33,105 nucleotides of DNA from Acholeplasma sp. (lineage in GTDB: Bacteria; Bacillota_I; Bacilli_A; ML615J-28; CAG-698): the NCBI GenBank assembly GCA_012838635.1, contig DUOW01000034.1, positions 1-33,105 on the forward strand. The letters run 5' to 3'. The position numbers and the translations under genes are program-made. A model generated the notes under the pieces. That model made no database searches. It was not told the origin of the DNA and saw nothing but the letters and a program-made list of their open reading frames with translations. Below are positions 30,174-33,105 of this stretch, one piece after another. The first letter of the stretch is position 1, and each line of letters starts with the position of its first letter.

Positions 30174-31583
30174 TTACTTACAAAAGTTAGATGCAACTAA
30201 CTTATATAAAGTTCTAACTCCTACACCAGTTGCTCCAGCTGCATAATATCTTTTAGCACCACCATTAGCTGTACTAGCAATATCTAAGTGAACAAAAGGA
30301 ACACCTTCTGAAAAATGCTCTAAGAAAATACCAGCTGTAATTACTCCAGCTCCACCTGGAATTGAATTTCTTAAATCCGCAAACTCTCCTTTAACTGCTT
30401 CTTTTAGTGTATCTGTTATTGGTAATCTCCAGTTTAGTTCACCAACGTGTTTACCTGCTTCAAATACCTTACTATAAAAATCATCATCATTTGCAATAGC
30501 CCCAACAATATCTGAGCCAAAGGCAACACCAACTGATCCAGTTAATGTAGAAAGTTCAATAATGTGTGTAGAGTTTAATTTTGTTGCGGCATAGTAAATA
30601 GTATCAGCTAAAGTAAGTCTTCCTTCAGCATCAGTACTACCAATTTCAATTGTAGAACCTTTCATTGAAGAAATAATATCACCATTTTTATAAGCGTGAC
30701 CGCTAATTAAGTTTTCAACTAACCCCGTAACTGCTACAACATTTGCCTTTAACTTCATATCAGAAATAGCTTTAATTGCACCTACAACTGCAGCTGAACC
30801 TGCCATATCATCATACATATCAAACATACTTTTACCAGGTTTTAAGTCATATCCACCAGAATCATAAGTTAACCCTTTCCCAACAAAAGTAATATGTTTA
30901 TCAGTTTCACTATTACCAAAGTATTTCATCACAACAAATCTAGGCTCTTTATCGCTTCCAGAACCAACTGCAAGTAAGGCATGCATCCCTAGTTCTTCAA
31001 TTTGTTTTTTATCATATACTTCTACTTTAACTTTACTTCCTTTAAATAGTTTTACAATCTCGTTTGCGTAACTTTCAGGATATAAATCAATCGCTCTTGT
31101 ATTTACAAAATCTCTAGCAATATTTACTCCGTTTATTACTACTTCAAGTTCTTTGATCTTATCTTTTAATGCTTTAGGTGCATTTAGTAAAGAAACTTCA
31201 ATTTCTTCTTTGTCAAGCTTAGTAGTCTTATATTTATCAAAGTTATAATTACTATATAAAATACCTTGAATTAAAGTAGAAACCAATTTAGGATCTTCTT
31301 CTTTACAGTCTAGATTAATTTTGCTTACCTTTTCTTGAACTAGTTTTTTTGCTAAGTTAAAACCTGCAGTTCTAATCTTATCATGACAGCCATCTAAACC
31401 TTTCTCCAAAGCAAGATAAACTGTTCCCTCTCTATTTAAATTTACATTTACAAAAATTTCTCCTTGTTTAGCACTAAATAATTTCTTTTCTAAAAGAAGC
31501 TCTAATTCTTTTGATTTTGCTTTTCCTTCTAAATCTAAAACTAATTTAGTATTAAATTTATTATCATATGTTATTTTAATCAT
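30174..31583 (-). CDS. pepA: Leucyl aminopeptidase, M17 family
   Basis: This 469-residue cytosolic metalloaminopeptidase removes N-terminal residues from peptides. The C-terminal catalytic domain has the family motifs in order: FVGKGLTYDSGGYDLKPGKSM (metal-binding Lys and Asp), the YDDMAGSAAV segment, and STDAEGRLTLADT (metal-binding Asp and Glu, catalytic Arg). The typical signature NTDAEGRL has S in place of N here. An N-terminal alpha/beta domain covers residues 1 to about 150. AAGGAGG lies 5 bases before the ATG, and an extended -10 promoter (TATGATATAAT, hexamer at 31604-31609) precedes it. It is monocistronic, with a clear terminator downstream. Confidence 0.94.
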   Translation of the reverse strand: MIKITYDNKFNTKLVLDLEGKAKSKELELLLEKKLFSAKQGEIFVNVNLNREGTVYLALEKGLDGCHDKIRTAGFNLAKKLVQEKVSKINLDCKEEDPKLVSTLIQGILYSNYNFDKYKTTKLDKEEIEVSLLNAPKALKDKIKELEVVINGVNIARDFVNTRAIDLYPESYANEIVKLFKGSKVKVEVYDKKQIEELGMHALLAVGSGSDKEPRFVVMKYFGNSETDKHITFVGKGLTYDSGGYDLKPGKSMFDMYDDMAGSAAVVGAIKAISDMKLKANVVAVTGLVENLISGHAYKNGDIISSMKGSTIEIGSTDAEGRLTLADTIYYAATKLNSTHIIELSTLTGSVGVAFGSDIVGAIANDDDFYSKVFEAGKHVGELNWRLPITDTLKEAVKGEFADLRNSIPGGAGVITAGIFLEHFSEGVPFVHLDIASTANGGAKRYYAAGATGVGVRTLYKLVASNFCK

Positions 31584-31603
31584 ATTCTTCCTCCTTGTTA
31601 AAC

Positions 31604-31613
31604 ATTATATCAT
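31604..31613 (-). promoter_or_regulatory. Extended -10 promoter of pepA
   Basis: TATGATATAAT on the minus strand, hexamer TATAAT at 31604-31609. The -35 is weak. Confidence 0.65.
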
Positions 31614-31631
31614 ATTAAAATTTTATTTTCA

Positions 31632-32522
31632 TTAATTATAATCTATTCTAAAATAATCTAAGTATTTTTTAAATTTGTCTTGAGCTGAAAGACAAGTATC
31701 TATTAAATATCCTCTTTCTTTATTCCATTCTTTTAATCCCCTATAATAAAATAACTTATAACTTTCATCAATAATGAATGGAACAATATTATATTTCAAG
31801 CATTCCTTAAACATTATTAATCTTCCTACTCTTCCATTTCCATCTTGAAAAGGATGAATTAGCTCAAATCTATAATGAAATTCTAGTATTTCTTCTAATG
31901 TTTTGTTTTCTAAAGCATTATACCATTGAAGCAATGATTTAATCTCTTTTGCAACATCTTCTGGTTTAGTTGTTTTTAAGCCACCAACTTCATTTGGCAC
32001 CTTTTTATAATCTCCAATTGCAAAAGGGCTTTTTCTACTATCAGAAGTCCCACTTTTTAGAATTAGGTGAAGTTCCTTAATTAACTTTTCAGTTATATTA
32101 AAGTTGGCTTTATCAATAATCAAATCTACACATCTAAAATGATTAACAGTTTCCAAAATATCATCAACATTAGTTACTTCTTTTTCTAATCCAATAGTAT
32201 TAGTTTCATAAATGTATCTTGTTTGATCGTGTGTTAATGTGCTCCCCTCAATATGATTAGAATTATATGTAAGTTCTATTTGGATTTTATGGTAAATACC
32301 ACCTTTAAGTTTAGCTTCTTTTTCCTTTTTCAATATTTCAAGAAGTGTATTCTTAAATATTCTCGTTCCTTTTCTTTCAGGTTTTATAGCATTTTCTGGA
32401 ATCAGCCATGTTTTACCATCTAGGTATGCACCTAAAACACGACCTTGTTTACAATAGTTTCGCACACTTCTCTCAGATAATCCCCATCTTTTTGCAGTTT
32501 CTGATACGCTTAAATATTTCAT
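31632..32522 (-). CDS. Fic-domain protein with N-terminal helix-turn-helix
   Basis: This 296-residue protein starts with a MerR/excisionase-like helix-turn-helix (YLSVSETAKRWGLSERSVRNYCKQGRV, residues 3-29, then a GKTWLIPENAIKP wing). The inhibitory motif S-N-H-I-E-G is at residues 88-93, just before the Fic core. The catalytic motif HPFQDGNGRVGR begins at H223. It is thus a self-inhibited Fic AMP transferase joined to a DNA-binding domain at the opposite end from the first Fic protein of this window. It probably binds the inverted repeat in its own promoter. AGGAGG precedes the ATG. No obvious antitoxin gene accompanies it, as expected when the inhibitory helix is in the same chain. Confidence 0.92.
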   Translation of the reverse strand: MKYLSVSETAKRWGLSERSVRNYCKQGRVLGAYLDGKTWLIPENAIKPERKGTRIFKNTLLEILKKEKEAKLKGGIYHKIQIELTYNSNHIEGSTLTHDQTRYIYETNTIGLEKEVTNVDDILETVNHFRCVDLIIDKANFNITEKLIKELHLILKSGTSDSRKSPFAIGDYKKVPNEVGGLKTTKPEDVAKEIKSLLQWYNALENKTLEEILEFHYRFELIHPFQDGNGRVGRLIMFKECLKYNIVPFIIDESYKLFYYRGLKEWNKERGYLIDTCLSAQDKFKKYLDYFRIDYN

Positions 32523-32545
32523 ATCAAGACCTCCTATATATAAAT

Positions 32546-32610
32546 ATTATATCACACTATCGGCAATATATCAATAATTTTATATTATTTTTTAATATAT
32601 CTTGCCGATA
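32546..32610 (-). promoter_or_regulatory. Promoter and inverted-repeat operator of the second fic gene
   Basis: Minus strand: -35 TTGATA (32569-32574), a 17-base spacer, and -10 TATAAT (32546-32551) preceded by TGA. TATCGGCAA (32558-32566) in the spacer and its inverted copy TTGCCGATA (32602-32610) are 44 bases apart, about four helical turns, which suits a dimer or looped repressor. Confidence 0.75.
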
Positions 32611-32616
32611 AAAATA

Positions 32617-32645
32617 CAAAAAAGAGATACTTTTAAGTATCTCTT
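32617..32645. terminator. Terminator of the GltD-like gene
   Basis: AAGAGATACTT (32622-32632) pairs with AAGTATCTCTT (32635-32645), followed on the minus strand by six T. The stem overlaps the stop codon of the oxidoreductase gene. Confidence 0.88.
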
Positions 32646-33105
32646 AATTATTTTCACTTTGAATATAATCATCTATTGCATCAGCTACTAGTTTAGAAAT
32701 CCTTACCGCCTCTACAACTGTCTTAGCTCCAGTAACTACATCACCAGAAGCAAAAACACCTTTTCTTGTGGTTTTTCCAACTTCATCAGTTTCTACTAAA
32801 CCCTTATTTGTAACATCAATTCCTTTTGTAGAGTTAACAATTACTGCTCTTGGTCCTTGACTAATAGCAATAATTACTGAATCACAGGCAAATAACTTTT
32901 CTGTTCCTTCAATTGGTCTAACTACTGTTCTATTATTTTCATCAACAGTAATTTCAGAATCAGCTAAAATTACACCCTCATCTACAAACTCAACTGCGGT
33001 TTTATAAAACTCAAATTTTGCTCCATCAATCTTGGCATATTCAACTTCATGCTCACGAGCTGTAATTGTATCTTCACCCTTATAACACAAGATATAAACA
33101 TGTTC
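32644..33105 (-). CDS. GltD-like NAD(P)-dependent oxidoreductase, 3' part (cut by window end)
   Basis: The frame is open to the right edge of the window, so about 154 C-terminal residues are present and the start lies outside. The motif AREHEVEYAKIDGAKF matches the NADPH-binding region of glutamate synthase small subunits and related FeS-linked flavoproteins (in that family usually after a Y-R-R-S or Y-K-G-E turn). CDSVIIAISQGP and KGVFASGDVVTGAKTVVEAVRISKLVADAI match the FAD-binding GD motif near the C-terminus. It could be GltD, a GltA-type sulfide dehydrogenase subunit or NfnB-like; the visible part does not separate these. Confidence 0.85.
   Translation of the reverse strand, partial: EHVYILCYKGEDTITAREHEVEYAKIDGAKFEFYKTAVEFVDEGVILADSEITVDENNRTVVRPIEGTEKLFACDSVIIAISQGPRAVIVNSTKGIDVTNKGLVETDEVGKTTRKGVFASGDVVTGAKTVVEAVRISKLVADAIDDYIQSENN

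Noticed and set aside
32644-33090. A complete 148-residue protein at the right edge
   Set aside because: The frame stays open to base 33105 and the residues before the first possible start (EHVYIL) match the GltD family, so the gene is cut by the window rather than short.
1-33105. Use of TGA as tryptophan (mycoplasma code)
   Set aside because: Tryptophans are TGG, and TGA ends genes in natural positions such as the ATGA overlap at 28860-28863 and at 1954-1956.
1-33105. tRNA, rRNA or CRISPR loci
   Set aside because: No cloverleaf with a T-loop signature, no rRNA-like GC-rich block and no evenly spaced repeat array was seen by eye. A covariance search would be needed for certainty.

Overview
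The window comes from a low-GC, AT-biased bacterium of the Bacillota / Mollicutes-relative kind (Acholeplasma-, Izemoplasma- or RF39-like). The evidence is strong AAGGAGG-type ribosome binding sites, TTGACA/TATAAT promoters, lipoprotein signals, InlB-type (Listeria-Bacteroides) repeats and a YwaF-family protein. Tryptophan is encoded by TGG and TGA acts as a stop (for example at 1954-1956 and 28860-28862), so the mycoplasma code is not used. The lineage is an inference. No rRNA, tRNA, CRISPR array or insertion sequence was recognised. Only three genes lie on the plus strand (two at the left end and ridA); all others are on the minus strand.

Left part (1-7400), mostly housekeeping. A fused DedA/VTT membrane domain plus PlsC acyltransferase plus zinc ribbon overlaps a YfcC/DcuC-type carrier. 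These converge on a minus-strand group: tcdA, cca and a membrane protein with overlapping ends, then cvpA. A small GNAT acetyltransferase with its own promoter and terminator follows.

Middle (7400-22700), cell-surface region. An XRE-family, zinc-ribbon, membrane-anchored regulator is co-transcribed with a lipoprotein carrying one InlB-like repeat. A DUF4143-type AAA ATPase has two copies of a 37-bp element at its 5' end. Upstream of it is a four-gene operon with a long leader: a YwaF/TMEM164-like membrane domain fused to an ABC ATPase, an ABC-2 permease, a small single-pass membrane protein, and a lipoprotein of about 1980 residues with roughly 14 to 15 InlB-type repeat units and a beta-helix-like C-terminus. 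This is the most original locus of the window. The likely reading is an envelope machine in which an ABC engine serves or moves with a giant surface protein.

Right part (22700-33105), accessory genes mixed with housekeeping. A frameshifted GNAT gene and a GIY-YIG (T5orf172-type) protein are followed by ridA, two back-to-back MgtE magnesium transporters, a Fic protein with a C-terminal winged helix, a translationally coupled pair of small unknown genes, a membrane-anchored HNH nuclease, leucyl aminopeptidase pepA, a second Fic protein with an N-terminal helix-turn-helix, and the 3' part of a GltD-like oxidoreductase cut by the window end. Both Fic genes have near-consensus promoters overlaid with repeated or inverted motifs that look like operators.
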